Part shown: positions 28,301-34,853 of the stretch, one piece after another | Layout: each line of letters opens with the position of its first letter | Position numbering within the stretch: the stretch's first letter is position 1 | NCBI GenBank assembly: GCA_016783065.1 | Contig: JADHXI010000015.1 | Span: forward strand, 1 to 34,966 | DNA length: 34,966 nt | Reading direction: 5' to 3' | Source: Desulfobacteraceae bacterium | GTDB lineage: Bacteria > Desulfobacterota > DSM-4660 > Desulfatiglandales > Desulfatiglandaceae | Translations under genes and position numbers: made by a program | The notes under the pieces: generated by a model | Databases searched by the model: none | What the model saw: only the letters and a program-made list of their open reading frames with translations | Told to the model about the DNA's origin: nothing

Positions 28301-28748
28301 CCCCAACAACCAGGACATCAGGATGGATGCTCACTTCCCGGGCCTCAAGACTCTGATGAAAGCTGACCCGGTTTATGGCTGCCGCTGCCAAGATCTTTGC
28401 CTTTCTGGTGGCCTCATCCGGATCCTCTGTCACCCACGAAACCTGTTCGCGCACAGAGGCCATCTGGAAAAGGTAGGGATTGATCCCTCCCCGTTGACAG
28501 GCCCCCTGAAAGGTCTTCTCGTGTAACCTGGGGGTGCAGGAAGCCACGACGACCCGGTTGAGATCCAGTTCCCTTATGTCCTTTTCGATCATCTCCTGGC
28601 CGGGGTCTGAACACATGAATTTATAATCCCTGGCAACCACCACATTCTTCAGGCCCCGGACGAATTCGGTCACCTCTTCGACGCGGACTTTTCCGGCGAT
28701 ATTGACCCCGCAATGACAGATAAAAAACCCTATCCTCTTTGACATCAT
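25335..28748 (-). CDS. hdrA: HdrA with inserted GltD/NfnB-type NAD(P)H-binding flavoprotein domain
   Basis: The 1137-residue protein starts as HdrA: CHCGVNI (11-17), FMCSDPG, SCTPRLH (70-76), FAD motif GGGITG (149-154), LDCAACIGTPKM (191-202) and ferredoxin CTGCGECADVCP (245-). A GltD/NfnB-like module follows (about 290-700) with CP-rich start, FAD motif GSGPAG (390-395 region) and NAD(P) motif GGGNVA (521-526). A second ferredoxin (CLNCGLCSECMAC, from 761) leads back to HdrA, ending in two [4Fe-4S] motifs. The module should let the protein exchange hydride with NAD(P)H. It is the first gene of the cluster. Positions 28748 and 28745 both offer ATG starts. No in-frame TGA is seen. Confidence 0.92.
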   Translation of the reverse strand: MMSKRIGFFICHCGVNIAGKVRVEEVTEFVRGLKNVVVARDYKFMCSDPGQEMIEKDIRELDLNRVVVASCTPRLHEKTFQGACQRGGINPYLFQMASVREQVSWVTEDPDEATRKAKILAAAAINRVSFHQSLEAREVSIHPDVLVVGGGITGMQASLDIASAGHKVYLVERQPTIGGHMLQFDKTFPTLDCAACIGTPKMVSVVQESNIELLTYSEVEEVSGFIGNYDVKIRRKSRYVREDACTGCGECADVCPVTSLSEWDEGLGTRKAAYRAFPQAVPITFAIEKMDRAPCVITCPAGVNVQGYVQLIAQGKYREAVQLILERLPLPGVLGRVCPHACEAQCRRLEVDEAIGIRDLKRFAADQVDLNELPLPEIEKRSEKVAVIGSGPAGLTAAYYLGLKGYQITIFESLPVLGGMLRVGIPDYRLPPEVLDNEINYILRLGIETRTGQTLGSDFTLKDLEEEGFKAVFLGTGAHGSIKVNVPGEEELEGVLDAVDFLRETNLGERKHPGKRAVVIGGGNVAIDAVRIALRLGCKDVTVVYRRSREEMPAYEEEIEGALAEEVKIHYLTAPVAILGADGKVTGLECIKTELGSPDASGRRRPIPVEGSEFVIECDAVIPAIGQRPQADWAVDEAGLEVSTWGTLEVNPLTMQTDIPQVFAAGDGVTGPATVIEAVAAGHKAVEAIHRFINGDDLDLYAEEVKSQEPPGRDWNEIPEDLDKAVRAHPRFRDAKESSASFQEVDLGFSEDEAQREAWRCLNCGLCSECMACVNACEAKAIDHKMKDEEIEVKAGSIVIATGYDLLDPTPMKQFGYGTYPNVLTSLEFERLNNATGPTSGQILLRNEKGEFTSPPESVAIVHCIGSRDENYHEYCSRVCCMYALKYGHLIKDKVGHHAKIYDYYIDMRCFGKGYEEFYRRCQEEGIIFIRGKPGEITSEATTPEEEGKLVVIGEDTLVGRRYRIPVDMVILCAAMEARDDAAEVGRVFGISLGADGFFLEEHPKLGPLNTATDGVFIAGACQGPKDIPDAVAQASGAAAKALQLATRGKVEVSSTISWIDPNICAGCQTCIELCAYSAIDFDERRKVSVVNEALCKGCGSCSGFCPSGAAQVRHFNERQVFAELHGIMDAIASVGA

Positions 28749-28799
28749 TCAACCTCGTCTGGTTTCAGAATTGCACGAGATACACCGGGTATCTCACCT

Positions 28800-28943
28800 T
28801 GAGACCTTTGCAAAACGCCCCCTTTTGGCCAACCTCGGCGTCAGGCTCAAATTTCAATCCTCGAAATATTAAATATATTCCTGTGGTTGAAATTCTCGCC
28901 TTCCTTGATCTTGACCAAAATTGAACATTTTTCAAAGGTCTCA
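28800..28943. repeat. Second MITE-like inverted-repeat element
   Basis: TGAGACCTTTG (28800-28810) and its perfect complement CAAAGGTCTCA (28933-28943) bound a 144-bp AT-rich segment with further imperfect inner symmetry. CT flanks both ends as a possible 2-bp target duplication. It carries no gene and lies between the receiver gene stop and the HdrA-GltD start, so it may affect read-through. Confidence 0.65.
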
Positions 28944-28955
28944 CTTTGTACATGT

Positions 28956-29354
28956 TCACGTGTTTAATAACCCTTGAACGCTCTGAAGAAGTTCCTCCGC
29001 TTCCGGCGGCTTCTCGATGTACGCATCGGGTTCACGCACGGATTGACCCGTATAGGCATCCAGCACGCCTTGAGAGTGGAAAAAGGTTTTCTTGGCGATC
29101 CCGGACAGCATAATTACTGGGATATCCTTGAGTTCGCTATCCACCCTCAAATCGCGGTACATCTGAATGCCGGCCTCTTTTGGCATCATTACATCCAGGA
29201 CAATGAGATCCGGCTTGATCTGCCTTGCCTTGCGGATCCCTTCCAAACCGTCTGAGGCCACCACGGGTTTGTATCCGGTTGTCTCCAGCAGGGTGGAAAG
29301 AAAGGTCCTCATATCGAGTTCATCGTCTACTATCAGGATCTTTTTCTTTTTCAT
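28956..29354 (-). CDS. Single-domain response regulator (receiver paralogue B)
   Basis: The 132-residue receiver has LIVDDELDMRTF, the phospho-Asp in LIVLDVMMPKEAG, Ser in IMLSGI and Lys in YIEKPPEAEE. It shares KKTFFHSQ with the receiver at 11328-11720. It has no output domain. The start is the ATG at 29354, with GGAG seven bases upstream; an in-frame ATG at 29414 lies before the predicted sigma-54 transcript start and adds an unrelated tail. It precedes the hdr cluster on the same strand, separated by a MITE-like element. Confidence 0.92.
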   Translation of the reverse strand: MKKKKILIVDDELDMRTFLSTLLETTGYKPVVASDGLEGIRKARQIKPDLIVLDVMMPKEAGIQMYRDLRVDSELKDIPVIMLSGIAKKTFFHSQGVLDAYTGQSVREPDAYIEKPPEAEELLQSVQGLLNT

Positions 29355-29409
29355 TGAATTACTCCGCGCCTTTTGAGGCCATCCCTGTTTCTTCGTCACG
29401 GACTCCCTA

Positions 29410-29426
29410 AGCATTTATCGTGCCAA
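29410..29426 (-). promoter_or_regulatory. Sigma-54 promoter for the receiver gene
   Basis: The minus-strand sequence TTGGCACGATAAATGCT has the GG-N10-GC core of the -24/-12 consensus and matches TTGGCAC exactly. Transcription would begin near 29400, 45 nt before the ATG at 29354. Confidence 0.7.
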
Positions 29427-29492
29427 CAAAGCAAAAAGCTTGCGATTTCACCCTCTTAGCCCAAACACGGCCCGCGGCGCTCACTTATTATT

Positions 29493-29508
29493 GTTGCATT
29501 ACCGCAAC
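29493..29508. promoter_or_regulatory. Upstream activator palindrome, distal promoter side site 1
   Basis: GTTGCATTACCGCAAC is an inverted repeat GTTGC-N6-GCAAC, about 95-110 bp upstream of the predicted transcription start. It shares half-sites with the palindromes at 29584-29609. Confidence 0.6.
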
Positions 29509-29583
29509 ATCACACTCTTACAAAAAAGTGATATACTTAAAAAATTAGCATTAATCCATTAAGTTACATCATTTGCAACCTAT

Positions 29584-29609
29584 ATGCAACATATGTTGCA
29601 TAATGCAAC
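29584..29609. promoter_or_regulatory. Overlapping activator palindromes, site 2
   Basis: ATGCAACATATGTTGCAT (29584-29601) is a perfect 18-bp palindrome overlapping GTTGCATAATGCAAC (29595-29609). With a further TTGCAAC at 29573, it forms a cluster of GTTGC/GCAAC half-sites typical of enhancers bound by Fis-type activators. It is about 185-210 bp upstream of the start site. Confidence 0.65.
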
Positions 29610-29778
29610 GCGCCCTGGCACTCTTTGGGTAATTGGATCAGACGGCAGGGTCCTGGTAGTTGACGTATTGGAATTTCTACAACCAAATGAAATCAAAAGG
29701 AATTTTGGGGCGAAGCCCCTAAGTTCCATCGGATATGGCTCGATTCGTCTTGGAGGAAGTGTGGGGGATTAGAATGGT
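29610..29778. other. Remaining intergenic DNA
   Basis: This is the tail of a 424-bp gap between the receiver gene and the activator gene stop. I see no gene or repeat in it. Confidence 0.5.
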
Positions 29779-31536
29779 TTAGCGAAGGTCCTGGAAGGAC
29801 AGGTCATATTTCTTCATCTTACGCCACAGGGTAGATCGATTCATATTCAATACCCGGGCCGTGTTGCCCCGATGCCAGCCAGACCGTCTCAGGGCTTCAA
29901 GAATTCGGTGTCTTTCATTATTAGGGGTGATACGGGGGAGGTCTTCTCTGGAGTCTTCCGGTGATTCTGAGGGGGAGATGCCTTTTTGGAGGAAATGCGG
30001 CAGGTGTTTTCGCTCTATCGTATCATCCTGGCATATGATCAGGGCATGTTCCAGAATATTTTCAAGTTCCCTCACATTGCCCGGATAGCTGTAATTGAGC
30101 AGCACCTCCATTGCCCCTTCTGAGATCCCCTTGGCCGGGGCCCCCAGCATTGTGCTCCGCTGCTTCATGATATGATTAATGAGTAAGGGAATATCTTCTC
30201 GTCTCTCTCTCAGGGGGGGCAGTTCCAGCCGTATGACATTAAGGCGATAGAAGAGATCTTCCCGGAATCTCCTTTTTTCCACCTCCGTTTCCAGAGTTTG
30301 ATTCGTCGCCGCAACAATCCGCACATCCACTTTTGTGGTCTTGCGACTCCCCAGAGAATAGAATTCCTGATCTTCCAGGACACGGAGCAGTTTTGCCTGA
30401 AGCGATAGAGGAAGGTCCCCGATTTCATCCAAAAAGATTGTGCCGCCATCGGCCTCCTGAAACCGCCCCGGTTTATCCCGGTCAGCCCCGGTAAATGCCC
30501 CCCTGACATAACCGAACATCTCAGACTCCAGGAGGTTATCGGGGAGGGCCGCACAGTTTACTTTTACCAGAGGCCTTTTGACGCGTGCACTGCTGTTATG
30601 AATAACCTTGGCCAGGAGATCTTTGCCGGTACCCGTGGGGCCATCGATCAGCACCGTTGCCTCGCTGGCGGCCACCACAGGCACAATTTCAAATATCTTC
30701 TGCATGGAAGGGGCCTTCCCGATCATATCGGCAAAAACATAGCGGTTACTGATTGCCCGGTTCAATTGTTGAATCAAAGACAGGTCCTCCAGAGTGGCAA
30801 GGCCGCCCACAATGCGCGCCTGTTCATTAAAGAGGGCCATATAATTTGCTTGAACGGGTATGACTCCTCCGTTTTTGGTTGTCATGAGACCTTTCTTGTT
30901 TGATCGCGCTTTTCCATCTGAGATGGATTCCAGTAACAGGGCGGTATCCTCTCCATCATTCCCCCCCAAGATGACTGAGCAGGGTTTACCCAGCACCTCT
31001 TTCCGGTCGTAGCCGGAGATGGACTCGGCCCGGGTATTAAAGAAAGTAACGTGTCCTCCCCGTGTGGTGGTGAAAACGCCAATATTCAGGTTGTCCAAAA
31101 TGATCTTCAGGTTGCGCTCGTCGTATCGAATCCGGTTTATCAGTTCTTCAAAGGCAGAGTGGCTCTGGAAAATCTCCATGCAACCCTTGAGTTTCCGGTT
31201 CATATCGTAAAGGGGGGTGACGATTTTGGTAATCAGCTGCTTTTCATTTTGACGATCAATAAACTCGAGGCTGAAACGTAAAGACTTCTGACCTGCCTCA
31301 ACCGTTTCACGGAATTTGCAGTCACCATAACAAAGGTTGTTTTCGAAGACCTGGTAGCAATATTTACCCAAAACTTCCTCTTCAGCGTAACCGGTAAGCC
31401 GTTCAGCGGTTCGGTTAAAAGAGGTAAGCTTTCGATGGGAGTCTACGGTAAATACCCCGACCTTCAGATCATCAAAGGTGTTTTGCAGTTGGTCGTATAA
31501 CACGACCTTATCTTTCGTCGTGGGATGTTGCGCCAT
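29779..31536 (-). CDS. Sigma-54-dependent PAS-PAS-AAA+-Fis transcriptional activator
   Basis: The 585-residue protein has PAS domains (about 13-125, with a Cys trio CYQVFENNLCYGDC, and 140-250), a sigma-54 AAA+ domain (Walker A GPTGTGKD 299-306, GAFTGA 346-351, Walker B GGTIFLDEIGD 364-374) and a Fis helix-turn-helix (about 540-580). GAFTGA is the sigma-54 contact loop. It has no receiver, so it senses a ligand or redox cue through its PAS domains. Just downstream are a sigma-54 promoter and GTTGC/GCAAC palindromes, its likely target. The start has a GGAGGA tract rather far upstream; other starts are not clear. Confidence 0.93.
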   Translation of the reverse strand: MAQHPTTKDKVVLYDQLQNTFDDLKVGVFTVDSHRKLTSFNRTAERLTGYAEEEVLGKYCYQVFENNLCYGDCKFRETVEAGQKSLRFSLEFIDRQNEKQLITKIVTPLYDMNRKLKGCMEIFQSHSAFEELINRIRYDERNLKIILDNLNIGVFTTTRGGHVTFFNTRAESISGYDRKEVLGKPCSVILGGNDGEDTALLLESISDGKARSNKKGLMTTKNGGVIPVQANYMALFNEQARIVGGLATLEDLSLIQQLNRAISNRYVFADMIGKAPSMQKIFEIVPVVAASEATVLIDGPTGTGKDLLAKVIHNSSARVKRPLVKVNCAALPDNLLESEMFGYVRGAFTGADRDKPGRFQEADGGTIFLDEIGDLPLSLQAKLLRVLEDQEFYSLGSRKTTKVDVRIVAATNQTLETEVEKRRFREDLFYRLNVIRLELPPLRERREDIPLLINHIMKQRSTMLGAPAKGISEGAMEVLLNYSYPGNVRELENILEHALIICQDDTIERKHLPHFLQKGISPSESPEDSREDLPRITPNNERHRILEALRRSGWHRGNTARVLNMNRSTLWRKMKKYDLSFQDLR

Positions 31537-31645
31537 TTTATGGTCTCTTTTATCCTCCTCAAGCCATCAATGAATCATCTGGCGAAACTGAAAAAAACAG
31601 GTAACCGGGTGTCAAGGAGATATGGGAATGCCGAGGGGACCCGGA

Positions 31646-31837
31646 CTACCCCTCGTGCTCGAGGATGATCTTGCGGTCCACCAAAGAGAGCGATTTGATC
31701 CATGCCTTGACCCGCTTCTGCTCCCCAAAGATATTGCCCAGGGTGATCTCCCCATCCTCACTGTCAAGCGTATCAACGCTTTCAAGAATCAGTTTCTCTT
31801 TGCCGCCCTGTATCAAATATGCTGATACCTCACACAT
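31646..31837 (-). CDS. CooT family small nickel-binding protein
   Basis: The 63-residue protein has the CooT pattern: MCEVSAYL at the start, then DVDTL-like acidic turn, NIFGEQKRVKAWIKSLSLVDRKIILE. In characterised CooT, Cys2 ligates nickel and the protein helps mature CO dehydrogenase. I choose the ATG at 31837, which puts Cys at position 2; the ATG at 31843 is two codons upstream with AAGGAG closer. It is upstream of the sigma-54 activator gene. No CO dehydrogenase is in the window, so function here is uncertain. Confidence 0.78.
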   Translation of the reverse strand: MCEVSAYLIQGGKEKLILESVDTLDSEDGEITLGNIFGEQKRVKAWIKSLSLVDRKIILEHEG

Positions 31838-31985
31838 TGTCATTCTTCTCCTTTATCATCTCCACCACCTGATCCACCAGGTGGGGCAGCGGTTCTTTTT
31901 TTACACCTGCAATAACGATATTCTCCTGGGTGAGCGGTATCAGGATCTTTATGGCTCTGCTTGACTCTTTTGAACAAAAGCATAA
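31830..31985 (-). other. Open frame without normal start, overlapping cooT-like gene
   Basis: The minus-strand frame ending with TGA at 31830-31832 reads RAIKILIPLTQENIVIAG, then KEPLPHLVDQVVEMIKEK, which looks protein-like. It overlaps the start of the CooT-like gene as in coupled genes. No ATG, GTG or TTG opens it. An ATG with AGGA upstream near 31982 is in another frame, so it may be a frameshifted small gene. I do not recognise the family. Confidence 0.3.
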
Positions 31986-31995
31986 TTTATTTTCC

Positions 31996-32024
31996 TTGAC
32001 TTTTCAAAGGCTTTCTTGTTTAAA
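31996..32024 (+). promoter_or_regulatory. Candidate sigma-70 promoter
   Basis: TTGACT (31996-32001), a 17-bp spacer and TTTAAA (32019-32024). It would drive plus-strand transcription toward the cytochrome b-like gene with a long leader of more than 300 nt. Weak -10. Confidence 0.3.
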
Positions 32025-32347
32025 ATAGTTTTAGTAGACGTTAAAGAGGTATAATTTGCGTCCGGTCACCCCTGCTTTTCGGTCAAAAATTCAAAATCCC
32101 AGGCACGAAATTCTCCTTCGGACTCCCCACCCTATCGGGCGAGTCCTCAGTTTCGAAACAATGACCAAACACGGTATTTACGGTCTTATAGTTTGGATCA
32201 TTTTGTCATTTGATATTCGGTCTGGCTCTCCGAGGCGTAGGATTTATGAGCCGGAGACCTGAACATGGCTTTTCGTTCAGACATTATCTAGGCCAGACCC
32301 GGAGTGATGTTGTCACACAAATTATACTTCGATGAGAGGAGGAGGGT
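32025..32347. other. Long leader/intergenic region with hairpins
   Basis: About 320 bp before the cytochrome b-like gene. GGACTC (32120-32125) and GAGTCC (32141-32146) form a stem. No gene, RNA family or riboswitch is recognised. Confidence 0.4.
32228..32256. repeat. Imperfect palindromic intergenic repeat, copy 2
   Basis: Related to 24737-24766: both have ctccg, ggcgtagg, a variable middle and gccggag. Confidence 0.55.
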
Positions 32348-33013
32348 GTGGATTTTTTTTCATTTGTTGAAGGCCCCTTGTTGTGGATTGCCTTTCTGAT
32401 ATTTATCATAGGCAGCCTCATAAGGGTGGCCACATTCGTTTCTTTATCCACCAAAAAGGACAAGATCATTTACCAGCATTTTAGCTGGAAGTATGTTTTT
32501 GCCACTCTGGTCCGATGGATATTGCCCCTGAACAAGGATTTGGTCAAGAACCCTGTGTTTAGCATACTGGGGTATATCTTCCATATTTGTTTGATCGTTG
32601 TGCCCATATGGTACGCGGGTCATATCACGTTGTGGGAGGAGTCGCGGTTTGAATGGTCCTGGTCATCCATTCCCGATGGACTGGCCGACTGGATGACCCT
32701 CATCTTCCTGGCCATTGCCATCTTTTTCCTGCTGAGGCGCATCTTCTCGCCCGGCATTCGTCTCATCTCCGCCTTTTCCGATTATCTCTTGCTCATTGTG
32801 ACGGCCCTGCCCTTTCTTACGGGCTATTTCCTCACCCACGGGACATTGGACGGTATCGGGTTTTGGGGGGACAATATGCAGCTTTTTCACATGCTTTCAG
32901 CTGAGTTGATGCTCATACTGATTCCCTTTACCAAGCTTTCCCACTATATCCTCTTTTTCTTTTCAAGAGGGGCTTCCGGGGTTGAATTTGGGCGCAGGGG
33001 ATATTCTATCTGA
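32348..33013 (+). CDS. Cytochrome b-like membrane subunit (TmcC/DsrM/NarI-type)
   Basis: The 221-residue protein has about five transmembrane helices (8-32, 71-93, 113-131, 144-163, 180-203). Histidines at 79, 92, 181 and 199 near helix ends are candidate heme b ligands, as in NarI-type quinone-interacting subunits. It starts with GTG at 32348 after AGAGGAGGAGGG. The next gene begins 23 bp downstream and is an HdrD/TmcB-like iron-sulfur protein, the same pairing as TmcC-TmcB, DsrM-DsrK and HdrE-HdrD. It should move electrons between membrane quinol and the cytoplasmic partner. No periplasmic cytochrome c (TmcA) is nearby. Confidence 0.85.
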   Translation: MDFFSFVEGPLLWIAFLIFIIGSLIRVATFVSLSTKKDKIIYQHFSWKYVFATLVRWILPLNKDLVKNPVFSILGYIFHICLIVVPIWYAGHITLWEESRFEWSWSSIPDGLADWMTLIFLAIAIFFLLRRIFSPGIRLISAFSDYLLLIVTALPFLTGYFLTHGTLDGIGFWGDNMQLFHMLSAELMLILIPFTKLSHYILFFFSRGASGVEFGRRGYSI

Positions 33014-33036
33014 CAAGAGTGTGGGGGAGTTTGATT

Positions 33037-34299
33037 ATGAGTCAAGAGATTATGGAGTTCTTAAAGCCGCGGGTGGGTGCCCGCTTTAAGATGTGGCTGA
33101 ATATCTGCGCCCACTGCGGGCTGTGCGCCAATACATGCCATTATTACACTGCCAATGATAATGACCCCAAAATGATACCCTCCTACAAGATACGGTTCTT
33201 GAAAGAAATACTCAGGAAAAAGGGCAAGGTAGACAGGGACTATCTCCAGAGGGTCTATGAAACGGTCTACTACGAGTGCAATATGTGCCGGCGGTGCACC
33301 CTTTATTGTCCTTTCGCCATTGATATTGCGCTCATGATATCCCTTCTGAGGGCCCTACTCTTCTCCCAGGGGATTGCGCCCGAAGGTCTCGTCAGAGCCA
33401 TAGAGAACTACAAAAAGTTTGGCAACCAGATGGCGGTTACGGACGAAGACTGGGTTGAGACCATAGAGTGGTGCGAAGAGGAGACTGCTGAAGAGTTGGT
33501 GGGCCTCAAGATCCCCATTGACAAGAAGGGCGCCAAGCTGTTGTATACGGTCAATGCCAGGGAACCGATGTTTTATCCCCAGGACATGATGGAGGTGGCC
33601 AAGATTTTTCATGTGGCGGGTGAAGATTACACCTACTGCAGCAAGCCTGGTTGGGATGACACCAACCTGTCCATGTTCTGCGGCGATCTGAAGACCTCTA
33701 AGATGATCGTTGAAAACACATTTAAGAGGGCAGAGGAACTGGAGGTGAAGCAGGTAGCCATTACCGAATGAGGCCATGCCTACAGAGCGCTTCGGTTCGA
33801 AGCGCCCACCTGGCTGGGGTATACGCCAAAACAGGAAGTTGTTCATTCGGTTGAGCTTTTTCACGACTATATCCGGGACGGCCGGATAAAGCTGAAAGAG
33901 AAGATAAAGGAACCTACAACGCTTCAAGACCCCTGCAACGTGGTCCGAAGCGGAGGTCTGGCCGAGAAGAACAGGCGTCTGGCAGAGTATCTCTCCGAAG
34001 ACTTCCGTCCAATGAAATATCAGGGCAATTACAACTACTGCTGCACCGGCGGTGGTGGCGCCATGCCCATGGGCGGGGAGGTCAAGAAACACCGTCTGAA
34101 GGGGGGCAAGGTCAAGGCTGATCAGATCCGTGACACCGGAGCCAAGGTCATCTTTGTCCCTTGCCACAACTGCATTGATCAGATACGAGACCTTTCAAAG
34201 GAATATGACCTTGGCATCAGGGCGATCCACTTTAAAGAAGCCATAGGCGAGTGTATGGAGATCCCTGAAGAAATGATACCAAGGGAGGATGAGGAATAG
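33037..34299 (+). CDS. TmcB/HdrD-like iron-sulfur protein with in-frame TGA (predicted selenocysteine)
   Basis: Reading through the TGA at 33769-33771 gives one 420-residue protein with selenocysteine at 245 (VAITE-Sec-GHAYRALRF). The N-terminal half has two [4Fe-4S] motifs (CAHCGLCANTC, CNMCRRCTLYCP). The C-terminal half has the CCG domain: DPCNVVRSGG, YCCTGGGGA and VPCHNC. It is paralogous to the protein at 17144-18445, including the segments IP-DKKGA, -TVN-REP and E-Sec-GHAY. It partners the membrane subunit directly upstream. The ATG at 33037 has GGGGGAG seven bases upstream, so an in-frame GTG at 33019 is rejected. The acceptor may be a thiol/disulfide protein such as DsrC; this is inference. 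Confidence 0.9.
33787..33805 (+). promoter_or_regulatory. Candidate bacterial SECIS hairpin
   Basis: gcgcttcggttcgaagcgc forms a perfect 8-bp stem with a 3-nt loop GTT. The loop G is 24 nt after the TGA, almost the same as the 23 nt seen for the paralogue at 17719-17737. Confidence 0.78.
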
Positions 34300-34308
34300 G
34301 AGGTCGCC

Positions 34309-34806
34309 ATGGTAGAATACAAGAATATCCTTTTTTGCACCGATTTCTCCGAAGACGCCAACATCGCCTTTCTCCACGCCATCGATCTGGCCAAAAAATA
34401 TAATGCCAGGCTCCACATCCTGCATGTCCCCCACTCTTCTTATGCCTACCTGAGACATATCGTGGACGAGCATGTACCCGAGGGGTCACCCGGCGGCGAG
34501 GCCTTCTATGCCAAAGAGGTGGAGGAAAGGGCGAAGCAGGCACTCAAAGAGCAGTGTCTGGAGAGGCTGGGGGATTTCGACAATTATGTCTTTGTGGTGA
34601 AGAGCGGTTCCCCCGATGTGGAAATCATACGATACGCCAAAGGTAATGATATCGATCTAATCGTGATGGGTGCCTTGGGGAAATCTGAACAGGACCGGAT
34701 TGAACATGGAAGTACAGTGGCAAACGTATCCAAATATGCCCACTGTCACGTAGCCGCCATAAGAAACCCTGCCAAACGCTTTACCCTTCCAGGTAGCATG
34801 TACTAA
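34309..34806 (+). CDS. Universal stress protein (UspA family)
   Basis: The 165-residue protein has the UspA fold start KNILFCTDFSEDAN and the ATP-binding signature G-x2-G-x9-G-S in GALGKSEQDRIEHGS. It follows the selenoprotein gene by 9 bp with GGAGG before its ATG, so it is probably in the same operon. Usp proteins bind ATP and affect stress survival; a link to the redox complex is inferred only from location. Length is normal. Confidence 0.93.
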   Translation: MVEYKNILFCTDFSEDANIAFLHAIDLAKKYNARLHILHVPHSSYAYLRHIVDEHVPEGSPGGEAFYAKEVEERAKQALKEQCLERLGDFDNYVFVVKSGSPDVEIIRYAKGNDIDLIVMGALGKSEQDRIEHGSTVANVSKYAHCHVAAIRNPAKRFTLPGSMY

Positions 34807-34814
34807 GACCAAAA

Positions 34815-34843
34815 GATAAGGCAAGGGAGACCCTGTCCTTATC
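34815..34843 (+). other. Hairpin between usp and receiver gene
   Basis: GATAAGG (34815-34821) pairs with CCTTATC (34837-34843), with an inner GGG/CCC stem and an AGA loop. No T run follows, so it is not a standard terminator; it may be an mRNA stability element. Confidence 0.45.
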
Positions 34844-34853
34844 CGTGGAGGAG

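Noticed and set aside
28739-28959. Short ORFs on both strands in the 28.8 kb gap
   Set aside because: They are readings through the palindromic MITE-like element with no ribosome site or recognisable family.
29355-29414. ATG at 29414 as start of receiver paralogue B
   Set aside because: It lies upstream of the predicted sigma-54 transcription start and overlaps the promoter; the ATG at 29354 has a good ribosome site and fits the family N-terminus.
33019-33036. Upstream GTG start for the second selenoprotein
   Set aside because: The GGGGGAG ribosome site lies inside this extension and is correctly spaced for the ATG at 33037.
34815-34843. Rho-independent terminator after the usp gene
   Set aside because: The hairpin is not followed by a T run and the next gene continues on the same strand 10 bp later.
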